NCBI GenBank assembly: GCA_020633055.1
Contig: JACKEJ010000011.1
Location: forward strand, 186,001-250,000
DNA length: 64,000 bases
Source: Sandaracinaceae bacterium
Lineage (GTDB): Bacteria; Myxococcota_A; Polyangia; Polyangiales; Houyiibacteriaceae
Direction: 5' to 3'
Within the stretch, counting starts at the first letter, position 1. Each line of letters begins with the position of its first letter. This document shows, piece after piece, positions 1-7,653 of this stretch. The notes beneath the pieces are model-generated. The model had not been told where the DNA came from. It saw only the letters and a list, made by a program, of their open reading frames with translations, and made no database searches. Both the position numbers and the translations under genes were made by a program.

Positions 1-367
1 CGAGCGCCTCGTCCCAGGAGATAGGCACGTGCACGTCGCCGCGCTTGATCATGGGGCGCGTGAGGCGGTCGCCGCCGTAGAGCGCGAGCCCCACATGGTA
101 GCCCTTCACGCACAGCAGCCCGCGGTTCACGGCCGCCTGGCGGTCGCCCGCGATGGCCACCACGCGGTCGTTGCGCACACCCACCTGCACGTGACAGCCC
201 GTCCCGCAGAAGCGGCACGGCGCCTTGTCCCAGGTCACGCCGCTGCCCACCTGCTCACGGATGGCGGGGTCCAGGGCGTCGGGCTCGTCGGCGCTCACGC
301 TGCGCGCGAGGACGGCGGCGCTTGCCGCGCTCATGGCTGACGCCTTCAAGAAATCACGCCGATCCAT
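1..367 (-). CDS. napA: Periplasmic nitrate reductase catalytic subunit NapA, N-terminal part (cut by window edge)
   Basis: Only the first 122 residues are present. The start carries a twin-arginine motif (RRDFLK, residues 3-8) followed by an Ala-rich stretch, so the protein is exported folded with its cofactor. Cysteines at about residues 51, 54, 58 and 86 give CX2CX3CX27C, the spacing of the NapA-type [4Fe-4S] site, and the lysine after the last Cys (LLCVKGY) is the conserved electron-transfer Lys. NapA is a molybdenum bis-MGD enzyme that reduces nitrate to nitrite in the periplasm. The start overlaps the 3' end of napD, and the gene is last in a minus-strand operon with NrfC/NrfD-like subunits and a tetraheme lipoprotein. 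A related molybdoenzyme with another substrate cannot be excluded from the fragment, but the adjacent NapD favours NapA. Confidence 0.9.
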   Translation of the reverse strand, partial: MDRRDFLKASAMSAASAAVLARSVSADEPDALDPAIREQVGSGVTWDKAPCRFCGTGCHVQVGVRNDRVVAIAGDRQAAVNRGLLCVKGYHVGLALYGGDRLTRPMIKRGDVHVPISWDEAL

Positions 368-665
368 GGGCACCTCCATCATCCGAGCAAAGGTCAGCGC
401 GTCTCCCACGTGGGGGGCGCTCGAAGTCGCACAGGTCGGAGAAGTCATGAAAGACCACGTCCACCCAGACCACGCCGTGCACCGCCCGCAGCTCGGTGAG
501 GCGCGCGTCGTGCGCCGCGTAGTCCTCGGCTTCCAGAACAGCAGCCAGGCGGCCGGCAGCGTACTCGCCCAGCTCGAGCGCGGGGAAGGCGCCTAGCTCG
601 GCGCGAGCGGCAGCGCACGCGTTGCGGTCGCGGTCCAGGGTCACGACCAGGCCAGAGATGGGCAT
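354..665 (-). CDS. napD: NapD-like maturation chaperone
   Basis: This 103-residue protein begins MPISGLVVTLD, the typical NapD opening strand, and keeps the ferredoxin-like fold pattern (an acidic helix, then VVWVDVVFHD). NapD binds the Tat signal peptide of NapA in the cytoplasm and holds back export until the molybdenum cofactor is inserted. The start codon shares a base with the stop of the NrfD-like gene (TGATG), and the 3' end overlaps the napA start, so all three are probably translationally coupled. The C-terminal tail (about 20 residues, Arg/Gly/Ala-rich) looks non-conserved. Confidence 0.85.
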   Translation of the reverse strand: MPISGLVVTLDRDRNACAAARAELGAFPALELGEYAAGRLAAVLEAEDYAAHDARLTELRAVHGVVWVDVVFHDFSDLCDFERPPRGRRADLCSDDGGAHGSA

Positions 666-1996
666 CAGTGGCCTCCCCGCACGTTCGCGTGCTGCACGGG
701 CTCTTCGTCAGGAGCGAGCGCGGAGTTCTCCTCTGGCGCGTCGTCGGCCCGCATCGCCCCCGTCATGGCGCCGAGGGCCACGCGCAGACCCACGGTGAAC
801 ACCATCAGCCCCGCCGCCCAGACGCCCGCCATCACCTTCCACTCCGTGAGGCTGGGCGTGTACGGCACGATCTCGTGCAGGGTGGACGGGATGAATCCCG
901 GCACGATCAAGCCCATACCCTTCTCGATCCAGACGCCCACGAAGGTGAGCATCAGCGCGAGGTTCAGCAGCCAGGGGCGCGCGGATAGCGCTGGCGTCAA
1001 CAGCACCGCGGCGGCGAAGACGTTGAAGCTGATGGCGGTCCAGATCCACGGGACCAGCTCGGAGTGGCCGTGCAGCCCGAGGAACAAGTAGCGCGCCGAG
1101 GCCACGTGCGCGCCGCCCGCGTAGAACTCCGAGAAGACCTCGGCGCCCAGCATGAAGAGGTTGATGGGCGCGGTGACCCGGATGATGGACACCAGCATGC
1201 TCAGCGCAGAGCCCGGCACATAGAAGTCCGTGGTGCGCTTGACCACTTGGAGCGACAGCACGATGAACGCCGGCCCGGTCACGAACGCGGACGCCAGGAA
1301 GCGCGGCGCGAGCAGGGCCGAGTTCCAGAACGGGCGGCCGCCGAGGCCGGCGTAGAGGAACGCCGTGACCGTGTGGATGGAGATGGCCCACGCGATCGAG
1401 AGGAAGACGAAGGGCATGTACCACTTCGGGTTGGGCTCTCGCCCCAGCCAGCGCTGATAGATGATGTAGCCGACCACGTGCAGGTTGATCAGCAGGTAGC
1501 CGTTCAGCACCAGCACGTCCCAGGTCAGCATCGACATGGGCCAGTTGAAGCGCCCGACGCCGGGGATCATGTGCCAGAAGCGGTCGGGGCGACCGAGGTC
1601 GGCCACCACGAACATCAAGCACATGACGATGGCCGCGATGGCCAGGACCTCGCCGATGATCACCACGCGGTGCATCTCGTGGTCGTCGTAGACGTAGGCC
1701 GGGATCACCATCATGACGCCGCCCGCGGCGAGGCCCACGGCGAACGTGAAGTTCGCGATGTAGAGGCCCCACGACACGTGGTCGGTCATGTTGGTGACGC
1801 CCATGCCCTCGACCACCTGGTTGGCCCATGCGTTGGCGCCCACCAGCGCGATGGCCGTGAGCACGAACATCCACGCGTAGAAGACCCGCGACCCCTCGGT
1901 GGCCTCGTCCAGCGCGTCCAGCAGGAAGCGCGGATAGCTGACCACGTGGCGGACCTCGCCGGGGCTCTCATCTCTGTTCGTGGGTTGGTGGGTCAC
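665..1996 (-). CDS. NrfD/PsrC-family membrane quinol dehydrogenase subunit
   Basis: This 443-residue protein has about ten hydrophobic helices and the sequence pattern of NrfD/DsrP/HybB-type integral membrane subunits, for example WGLYIANFTFAVGLAAGG and a later FNWPMSMLTWDVLVLNGYL (both 18-19 residues). These proteins exchange electrons between the quinone pool and a periplasmic iron-sulfur subunit. The start is GTG, 7 bp after the stop of the NrfC-like gene. In this operon it would replace NapC or NapGH as the route from menaquinol to NapA. That role is inferred from neighbourhood; the family assignment is from sequence. Confidence 0.85.
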   Translation of the reverse strand: MTHQPTNRDESPGEVRHVVSYPRFLLDALDEATEGSRVFYAWMFVLTAIALVGANAWANQVVEGMGVTNMTDHVSWGLYIANFTFAVGLAAGGVMMVIPAYVYDDHEMHRVVIIGEVLAIAAIVMCLMFVVADLGRPDRFWHMIPGVGRFNWPMSMLTWDVLVLNGYLLINLHVVGYIIYQRWLGREPNPKWYMPFVFLSIAWAISIHTVTAFLYAGLGGRPFWNSALLAPRFLASAFVTGPAFIVLSLQVVKRTTDFYVPGSALSMLVSIIRVTAPINLFMLGAEVFSEFYAGGAHVASARYLFLGLHGHSELVPWIWTAISFNVFAAAVLLTPALSARPWLLNLALMLTFVGVWIEKGMGLIVPGFIPSTLHEIVPYTPSLTEWKVMAGVWAAGLMVFTVGLRVALGAMTGAMRADDAPEENSALAPDEEPVQHANVRGGH

Positions 1997-2003
1997 GGCA
2001 CGC

Positions 2004-2909
2004 TCAGTTGTCGAAGAAGTAGTAGAAGCGTGGGCGCGTACCGAGCTCTTCTTTCAGGACGAAGACGCGCTTGTTGTCCAGGATCCAGCGGATCTCGGAC
2101 TCGGGGTCCAGCATGTTTCCGAACACGCGCGCGCCGGTCGGGCACGCCTCGAGACACGCCGGCAGGCGTCCGTCGCGCGTGCGGTGCAGGCAGAACGTGC
2201 ACTTCTCCACCACGCCCTGCGGCCGGATGCGGTTGGACAAGAGGCCCTGATCGGAGTTGATCTCCTCCGCTGGGATCTCGGGGGCCGTCCAGTTGAAGCG
2301 GCGCGCATGATAGGGACAGGCCGCCTCGCAGTAGCGGCAGCCGATGCACCAGTTGTAGTCCACCACCACGATGCCGTCGGCCTCCTGCCAGGTGGCCTCC
2401 ACAGGGCACACATGGGTGCATGGCGGGTTCTCACACTGCTGGCACTGCACGGGCATGTAGAACTTGCCGGGGGCCGGAACGGCGTGGTCGTAGTGCACCG
2501 TACCGCGCTCCATGTCCATGGATCCTTGCTCCATCTCGAGCACACGGATGTACGACTGATTGGTGCGCCTGTCGTGGTTGTTCTCCTGATGACAGGCGTC
2601 GGCGCAGCGTCGGCACCCGATGCAGGCGCTCAGATTGAGAGCGTAGGCGAATTGCACGCCCGCACGGGCCTCGATGTCGCGGATGGTGACGACCGCGCCA
2701 TAGCGGTGCTCGGTCTCGGACTCGAGGCGCGCGATGAGCCGGCGCTTGTCATCAGCGCTCAGCTCCTTGTAGTGCTGCGTGAGCAGCTCCTCCATGCTGG
2801 TGGCCTCCGCGACCTGCGCCAGAGGCGCCACCGCGCGGGCGAAGGCAGCGGCACCGAGAGTGGCGCCAGCAGCCTTCAGCATCCGGCGTCGGCTGATGTC
2901 GTCAGTCAT
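2004..2909 (-). CDS. NrfC-like Tat-exported iron-sulfur protein (four 4Fe-4S clusters)
   Basis: The start was set at the ATG giving MTDDISRRRMLKAAGA, which places a Tat motif right at the N terminus; longer forms run into the upstream gene. Cys groups follow in the order CIGCRRCADAC, CQQCENPPCTHVC, CIGCRYCEAAC and CTFC...ACLEAC, enough ligands for four [4Fe-4S] clusters as in NrfC/DsrO/PsrB. The 301 residues are slightly longer than NrfC because of an extra segment after the signal peptide. It should sit on the periplasmic face of the NrfD-like subunit and pass electrons on. Its start overlaps the stop of the tetraheme gene. Confidence 0.88.
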   Translation of the reverse strand: MTDDISRRRMLKAAGATLGAAAFARAVAPLAQVAEATSMEELLTQHYKELSADDKRRLIARLESETEHRYGAVVTIRDIEARAGVQFAYALNLSACIGCRRCADACHQENNHDRRTNQSYIRVLEMEQGSMDMERGTVHYDHAVPAPGKFYMPVQCQQCENPPCTHVCPVEATWQEADGIVVVDYNWCIGCRYCEAACPYHARRFNWTAPEIPAEEINSDQGLLSNRIRPQGVVEKCTFCLHRTRDGRLPACLEACPTGARVFGNMLDPESEIRWILDNKRVFVLKEELGTRPRFYYFFDN

Positions 2910-3501
2910 GGGCGTCTCCGTGGGGCGTAGCGGCTCCCGTAAAGCGGTCTCGCGGGCCGGGCACGGGCTCGAACTGCCCGAACGCAGGCGCGTGTGGGTC
3001 ATGGCAGGCCACGCAGTGGCTGCGCTCGCGCGGCCCCCGCGAGAGATCCCAGTGGCCGCGCATACCGCCGTGCGCGCCATGACGATAGTCGCGGTACTGG
3101 GGCCCGTGGCACTGCGCACAGAGGCGCAGCGCGTCCGTCAGTGGGACGTCGGTTCCATCCGCGAGGTGCAGCGCGCTGCGGTCCGCCGGCGCATGGCACG
3201 AAGCACACGGCAGCTCCCCATGACGGGAGGAGAGCCCCGCATGCGGTGCTTCGACCTCGCCCGCGTTCTCCGGGAATTCACGCTGCTCACCCGGCTCGTG
3301 GCACGTCCCACACGCCACCACCGTGGGGCGCCCCGAGACGTCGAGCGGGCCCACCGGCAACCCCTCCAGCACCCGCGGCGTAGGGATCGTCACCGGGTAG
3401 CGCGCCTCGGGCGGCTCCACTTCCCGTCGCGGCTCAGCCACGCCAGCATCGCAGGCAGCGGCCAGCGCAAGCCACGCCAAAGTCCATGTCCGAGCGTCCA
3501 C
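2902..3501 (-). CDS. Tetraheme cytochrome c, predicted lipoprotein
   Basis: Four CxxCH heme-binding motifs are visible (CGTCH, CASCH, CAQCH, CVACH) in about 199 residues. The chosen GTG start gives a short signal peptide ending LALAAAC, a good lipobox, so the protein should be a lipid-anchored periplasmic cytochrome. No strong ribosome-binding site supports this start, and a longer N terminus is possible. As first gene of the nap-type operon it probably carries electrons between the NrfCD-like quinol oxidase and NapA, in place of the usual NapB or NapM. The link to NapA is inferred from context. Confidence 0.78.
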   Translation of the reverse strand: MDARTWTLAWLALAAACDAGVAEPRREVEPPEARYPVTIPTPRVLEGLPVGPLDVSGRPTVVACGTCHEPGEQREFPENAGEVEAPHAGLSSRHGELPCASCHAPADRSALHLADGTDVPLTDALRLCAQCHGPQYRDYRHGAHGGMRGHWDLSRGPRERSHCVACHDPHAPAFGQFEPVPGPRDRFTGAATPHGDAHD

Positions 3502-4017
3502 GCGTGGGTCGTGGTGCAACGACGGTGCCAAGACGCTGCTGAGCTTTCCGACGCCGTGGAAGCGCCCAGATCGCCGAGCCGATCGCCAACTACCTCCGCG
3601 CGGCGCGCCTGCTGCGCGAGACGGCAATTCCGCGCCGCTCCTGCGCAGCCACGCCGCGTCGGAGCGCAAAGCACAGACTCCGCGCCCGTTCGACCTCGTC
3701 GCTGCGCGGGCTCTAGGGTCGCCCCGGTGCCAGCTCCACCCCACCTCACAAGATCGGCACTCAACCTTCGGGGCCGCGATCCCTTCGACGCACAGCGTGG
3801 TCGCTTCTCGCAAGTCGTGTGGTGGGTCGACGCGCCGTGTCGGGCGCCGCTCGTTCACGCTCGGAGAGTGGCGCGCGGATCCGTCACGAAAATCTCGGCG
3901 CATGCCGGGGTTGTGAGCAACGTGCGTGGCGCCAACCTGTTCACGCAGGTCCGGCGCGACGAGCGGCGTCGATCGCGTATCCTCCCGCGACGGCCCACTA
4001 CCCAGGAGAGCGAGACC
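3502..4017. other. Divergent intergenic region, no gene seen
   Basis: About 515 bp separate the minus-strand nap operon from the plus-strand TetR gene. Open frames cross it on both strands but none has a credible start or recognisable protein. It must contain the nap operon promoter and the tetR promoter; I could not pick convincing -10/-35 boxes. An AGGAG ribosome-binding site at about 4003-4007 serves the GTG at 4018. Confidence 0.4.
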
Positions 4018-4674
4018 GTGTCCACCAGCAAGAAGGAGTCGCGGCGGCCGCCCCCCCGCCGACGCGGCAGACCCCCGATAGGCGGCCGCGACCTCGCCGA
4101 GAAGCAGGCGGGTGTGCTCGACGCCGCCGGGCGCCTGCTGGGAGAGCGCTCCTCGAGCGACATCACGGTCGACCTGCTGGTGCAAGAAGCAGGCACGTCC
4201 CGCCCCACCCTCTACCGCTGGTTCCCGCGCGGCATCGAGCAGGTCATGGAGATGCTCTACGAGCGCGCGAGCGCGGACCTGATGGCTCGCATCGTGACGG
4301 TGGTCGCGAGCGACGGTGACGAAGACGAGCGCATCGAAGCCGGCATCTGCGCGTTCTTCGACTGGGGCCTGGCCATGGGTCCGTTGGCGTTCGGCTTCTA
4401 TCGCGAGTGCTTCGAGGTCGACTCCCTCGCGCATCGCTACCGGCAACGGATCGTGAGCGCGATCATCGCGGTGATCCGCTCGCAAGCGAACCTGGGGGGC
4501 TTCGAGCACGCGAGCGACCTCGAGATCGAGACCCTCGTCGGCTGGATCGAGAGCGCGGGCGGGACGCTCTTTCGGCGCTACCCCGTGAGCCGCGCGGACG
4601 CGGACCGGCAGGTGTGGCTGACGACTCAGATGGCGCACGCGATGCTCGCCGTCGTGCGCGACGCCGCGCGCTGA
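4018..4674 (+). CDS. TetR-family transcriptional regulator
   Basis: The 218-residue protein starts at GTG, with CCCAGGAGAG upstream as ribosome-binding site. After a basic N-terminal tail it has a TetR helix-turn-helix (residues about 30-75: ITVDLLVQEAGTSRPTLYRWF), then an all-helical ligand-binding domain. A 36-bp region with a perfect inverted repeat begins 20 bp after its stop, and a four-gene envelope operon follows in the same direction. The simplest reading is that it represses that operon, and perhaps itself, in response to a hydrophobic ligand brought in by the FadL-type channel. The target and ligand are inference. Confidence 0.88.
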   Translation: MSTSKKESRRPPPRRRGRPPIGGRDLAEKQAGVLDAAGRLLGERSSSDITVDLLVQEAGTSRPTLYRWFPRGIEQVMEMLYERASADLMARIVTVVASDGDEDERIEAGICAFFDWGLAMGPLAFGFYRECFEVDSLAHRYRQRIVSAIIAVIRSQANLGGFEHASDLEIETLVGWIESAGGTLFRRYPVSRADADRQVWLTTQMAHAMLAVVRDAAR

Positions 4675-4693
4675 GCCCCGTCCGGAGCGCCCC

Positions 4694-4729
4694 GATCTTT
4701 TACGTAATCAACGGGTTACGTAAAAGATC
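4694..4729. promoter_or_regulatory. Perfect inverted repeat, candidate TetR operator
   Basis: Two 14-bp arms (GATCTTTTACGTAA and its exact complement) flank an 8-bp centre. Each arm itself ends in the 8-bp palindrome TTACGTAA, so there are two TTACGTAA sites 16 bp apart. The AT-rich arms stand out in a GC-rich genome. The site lies between the tetR stop and the first lipoprotein gene. It has no T-run after it, so an operator bound by TetR dimers is more likely than a terminator. Confidence 0.65.
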
Positions 4730-4757
4730 TTGCGTTCGCCGATAGTTCCGGTAGCGT
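4730..4757 (+). promoter_or_regulatory. Possible promoter of the lipoprotein/FadL operon
   Basis: TTGCGT (4730-4735) and TAGCGT (4752-4757) are separated by 16 bp and lie directly after the palindrome, about 70 bp before the first start codon. Both boxes are weak matches to sigma-70 consensus. A minor inverted repeat, TAGCGT...ACGCTA, spans 4752-4784. Confidence 0.25.
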
Positions 4758-4827
4758 ATTTTTCGTTCTCGTTGAGTAACGCTAAATGCACGCGGAGCCC
4801 GGTGGGCACCGAGAGCGCGAGGCCTCC

Positions 4828-7653
4828 ATGTATGCAGCACGTCCCACGCGTGCGCGCCCCACGTCGATGCGACGTCGCGCGCCGTCTTTGCTCGTCTTTT
4901 CGCTGATAATACAATCATTTATGCAAGGCTGCAGCCTCACCGGGGGCCTCGACGACGGACCGCCGAGCGGCCACGCCGACCAAGGTCCCGGTGGCGACGC
5001 CGGGCCGCGGGACACCAGCGTCCCGGTCGACCCGTTCGTCCCGCCGCGCGACGAGGCGCCCCCGCGCGTGACGATCACGAGCCCCGCCGAGGGGGCATCG
5101 ACCTCGGATGGCGTGACTGTCCTCGGGACGGCTCTCGACGATGCGGGCGTGGCCTCGGTCTTCGTGCAAGTCGGCCCGAACGCTCCGCTCGCCGCGAGCA
5201 CCGAAGACGGCTTCCGCACGTGGTCCTTCAGCTCGGCTGCCCCTTCGGGCGCCTACCGCATCACGGCGTTCGCGTACGACAACGCGGGGCATCGCTCCGA
5301 CACGGTGAGCGTGATGGTGCATGGGCCCAGCGCAGGAGGCGGGGCTTCGGGGCCGACGGTGACCATCGTGGCCCCAACCGACGGAAGCGTGCTCGCGTCT
5401 GGAGCTGCCGTGATCACGGGTCACGCAACCGACGACGAGGCCGTCGTCCGCATGGAGCTGGTGCGCGATGGGGAGCTGCTCGAGGAGCGGCCGATCCTCA
5501 CGGACGACTTCTACGCGAGCTGGGCGCGTCGCGTGACGCTGCTCCCTGGGCAGACGAACGTGTTCACGTTTCGCGCCTACGACGCGCTCGGGAACGTGGG
5601 TGAGGCCACCCTGGCGCTCGTTGGCACGCCCGAAGTGGACCGGCTCCCGCCGACACTGCTCGTGACCGCTCCCGTGGACGGCGCGTCCATCGCAGCCCCG
5701 AGCGTCGACGTGCGGGGATCGGCCATGGACCGGCTGGGCATCCGCGAGGTGAAGATCCAGGTGGGTCGCGACCTGACTGGCGACGGTGAGCCCGAGTACG
5801 GCGAGTCGCTGATGGCGCACACGCTCGACGAGTTCGCGAGCTTCGAGCGGAGCGTGGACGTCCCGAGCGGCGACGTGTTCCTGCGGGTCCGCGCCATCGA
5901 CGTGAGCGGCGTGGCCACCACCGAGGTGGTGCGCATCCGCAACACGTACGTCGCGGAGTGGGCCGAGGAGCAGCGCTACCCCCTCTTTCTGCGCCCCACC
6001 CCGGACACGACGGTGCGCATGGAGCTCGACCGCGACGGGGTGAACGAGGTCATCCTGCCGTCCATCCAGGCGCAGACGGAGATCCTGCGGCTCGACCCGG
6101 CGACGCTCATCCGCAACGCGCTGGCCCAGATCAAGAACGCCTGCGGCACGGCGTGGCGCAACGACGCGCAGAACCCGCAGCACGACTGCACGCTCACGCC
6201 GCTGGGACGCACCTTCGGCGGACCGAACGGGACGTGGCAGTCGAGCGCCGAGTACGCGCTGGTGCGCCTGCTGACCATGACCCCCGCGAACGTCGCGGTC
6301 GCCGGCACCAGCCTCGAGGGGCTCGAGGGCCTCGCGGGGCTGCTCTCGTCGTTGGGACTGGCCGGTGACTTCAGCGACATCCTGGCGCAGACCCTTGGCA
6401 TCTCGCGGACCAGCGAGATCGTGGGCACGGAGGCCGTGGCGACGGCGTTCCAGACCGGCCTGCTCGCGCCACACCCCAACACGGGGCCCAACGGCGAGAT
6501 GATCATCACGCTCTACGACGCGATGAACGACCTGTCGTCGCTCGGCGCGACGCTCGGCCCCGCTGGGTCTCATCCGGGCATCCTCGCGGCAGGCTCGACG
6601 CCGTACAGCGAGGTCTTCACCGACGCGTTCCAGATGACCATCGTGGCGGAGTCCAACCTGCGTTGGCGCGACGGCGTGGACCTCTCGCTGGGCAAGGAAT
6701 ACATCGCCATCGTCGAGGACCGCACGGGGCCCAGCACCAACGACGTGCTGGAGTTCGACTTCAACGACCCCGCCCGCTTCGACGTGACGGGGCTGACGGC
6801 CAACCCGGTCGTGGACCTGCGCATCGCGCTGCGTGAGAACGCGCGCTTCATCCCCGCCTGCACGGGCGACGGTCCGTGCAAGACCAACGCCCCGAGCACG
6901 CCGCGTGGCACGCAATACGTGTGGTCGACGCCCTCGTGGGAGGCCGAGTACACGGTGGCGTCGGCGGCACGCACCCAGTACCGCACGCGCGTCGCGAACC
7001 CGTGCGCGTTCTCCCTCTTCGTGTGCCTGGCGCGCATCAACGTGGGTCAGAACGGCGACCCTCCCGGCTGGGCCGACTTCAACATCACGCTCAACCTCGG
7101 CAACCCGCCCGACGAGCAGTTCATCTGGGAGATGGTCAGCGAGGTGGCGCAGGTGGCGCTGCATCGCCTCCCGAGCGCCACCATCCCCGAGGGCCAGGCC
7201 AACGTCGCGTTCACGCTGGAGGACATCGGCGTGGGCATGACGGCCGAGGAGATCCGCGCAGCGGTGCGCCCGGTGCTGCAGGGGCAGGCGTCGACCCTGT
7301 CGGACATGCTGCTGGGCGACTACGCCGCGAACAACGGTCGCGTGGACCTGTTCTACGCGCGGGGCGCGGACGGCGTCCCGACCGTGTACTTTGCGGCGGC
7401 CGGCGACCCGCGCCCCGGCGCGCCGTACGGGTATGCACGCCCGGGCTTCTTCTCCGACGCCGCGCTCACGAGCATGGTCAGCACGCGCACGGTCCCGGGC
7501 TCCGGGGACACGGAGCACGAGAAGCTGCGCCTCGCAGTGGGCGAGAGCACCGTCTTCGCGCAGGACGAGGATGGCGGCGTCTACCGCCTGCGCTTCGTGG
7601 TGGGCGCCGACCCGACCGAAATCGCGGTCTACGTCTCGCGGAGGACACGATGA
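4828..7653 (+). CDS. Large Ig-like-domain lipoprotein, member 1 of a three-paralogue set
   Basis: This is a predicted lipoprotein of about 941 residues; the signal peptide ends SFMQGC. The start could instead be the ATG at 4867, which gives a more compact signal peptide. After an Asp/Gly/Pro linker come three Ig-like beta-sandwich units (about residues 70-370) with typical phrases such as VTITSPAEGAS and LLVTAPVDGASI. The remaining ~550 residues form a domain shared with the next two genes. Shared signatures are LLTMTP..., HPG followed by a DAFQMTI/FQMSI-type strand, SNLRWRDGVDLS, WEMVSEVAQVALHR and ARPGFFSDAALTS. I do not recognise this domain. Its stop overlaps the next start (ATGA). Confidence 0.82.
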   Translation: MYAARPTRARPTSMRRRAPSLLVFSLIIQSFMQGCSLTGGLDDGPPSGHADQGPGGDAGPRDTSVPVDPFVPPRDEAPPRVTITSPAEGASTSDGVTVLGTALDDAGVASVFVQVGPNAPLAASTEDGFRTWSFSSAAPSGAYRITAFAYDNAGHRSDTVSVMVHGPSAGGGASGPTVTIVAPTDGSVLASGAAVITGHATDDEAVVRMELVRDGELLEERPILTDDFYASWARRVTLLPGQTNVFTFRAYDALGNVGEATLALVGTPEVDRLPPTLLVTAPVDGASIAAPSVDVRGSAMDRLGIREVKIQVGRDLTGDGEPEYGESLMAHTLDEFASFERSVDVPSGDVFLRVRAIDVSGVATTEVVRIRNTYVAEWAEEQRYPLFLRPTPDTTVRMELDRDGVNEVILPSIQAQTEILRLDPATLIRNALAQIKNACGTAWRNDAQNPQHDCTLTPLGRTFGGPNGTWQSSAEYALVRLLTMTPANVAVAGTSLEGLEGLAGLLSSLGLAGDFSDILAQTLGISRTSEIVGTEAVATAFQTGLLAPHPNTGPNGEMIITLYDAMNDLSSLGATLGPAGSHPGILAAGSTPYSEVFTDAFQMTIVAESNLRWRDGVDLSLGKEYIAIVEDRTGPSTNDVLEFDFNDPARFDVTGLTANPVVDLRIALRENARFIPACTGDGPCKTNAPSTPRGTQYVWSTPSWEAEYTVASAARTQYRTRVANPCAFSLFVCLARINVGQNGDPPGWADFNITLNLGNPPDEQFIWEMVSEVAQVALHRLPSATIPEGQANVAFTLEDIGVGMTAEEIRAAVRPVLQGQASTLSDMLLGDYAANNGRVDLFYARGADGVPTVYFAAAGDPRPGAPYGYARPGFFSDAALTSMVSTRTVPGSGDTEHEKLRLAVGESTVFAQDEDGGVYRLRFVVGADPTEIAVYVSRRTR

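Noticed and set aside
3390..3764. Minus-strand open frame in the gap before tetR
   Set aside because: No ribosome-binding site or recognisable protein; it overlaps the start of the tetraheme gene in another frame.
4694..4729. Palindrome as a rho-independent terminator of tetR
   Set aside because: The stem is AT-rich and no T-run follows; the position upstream of the operon fits an operator better.
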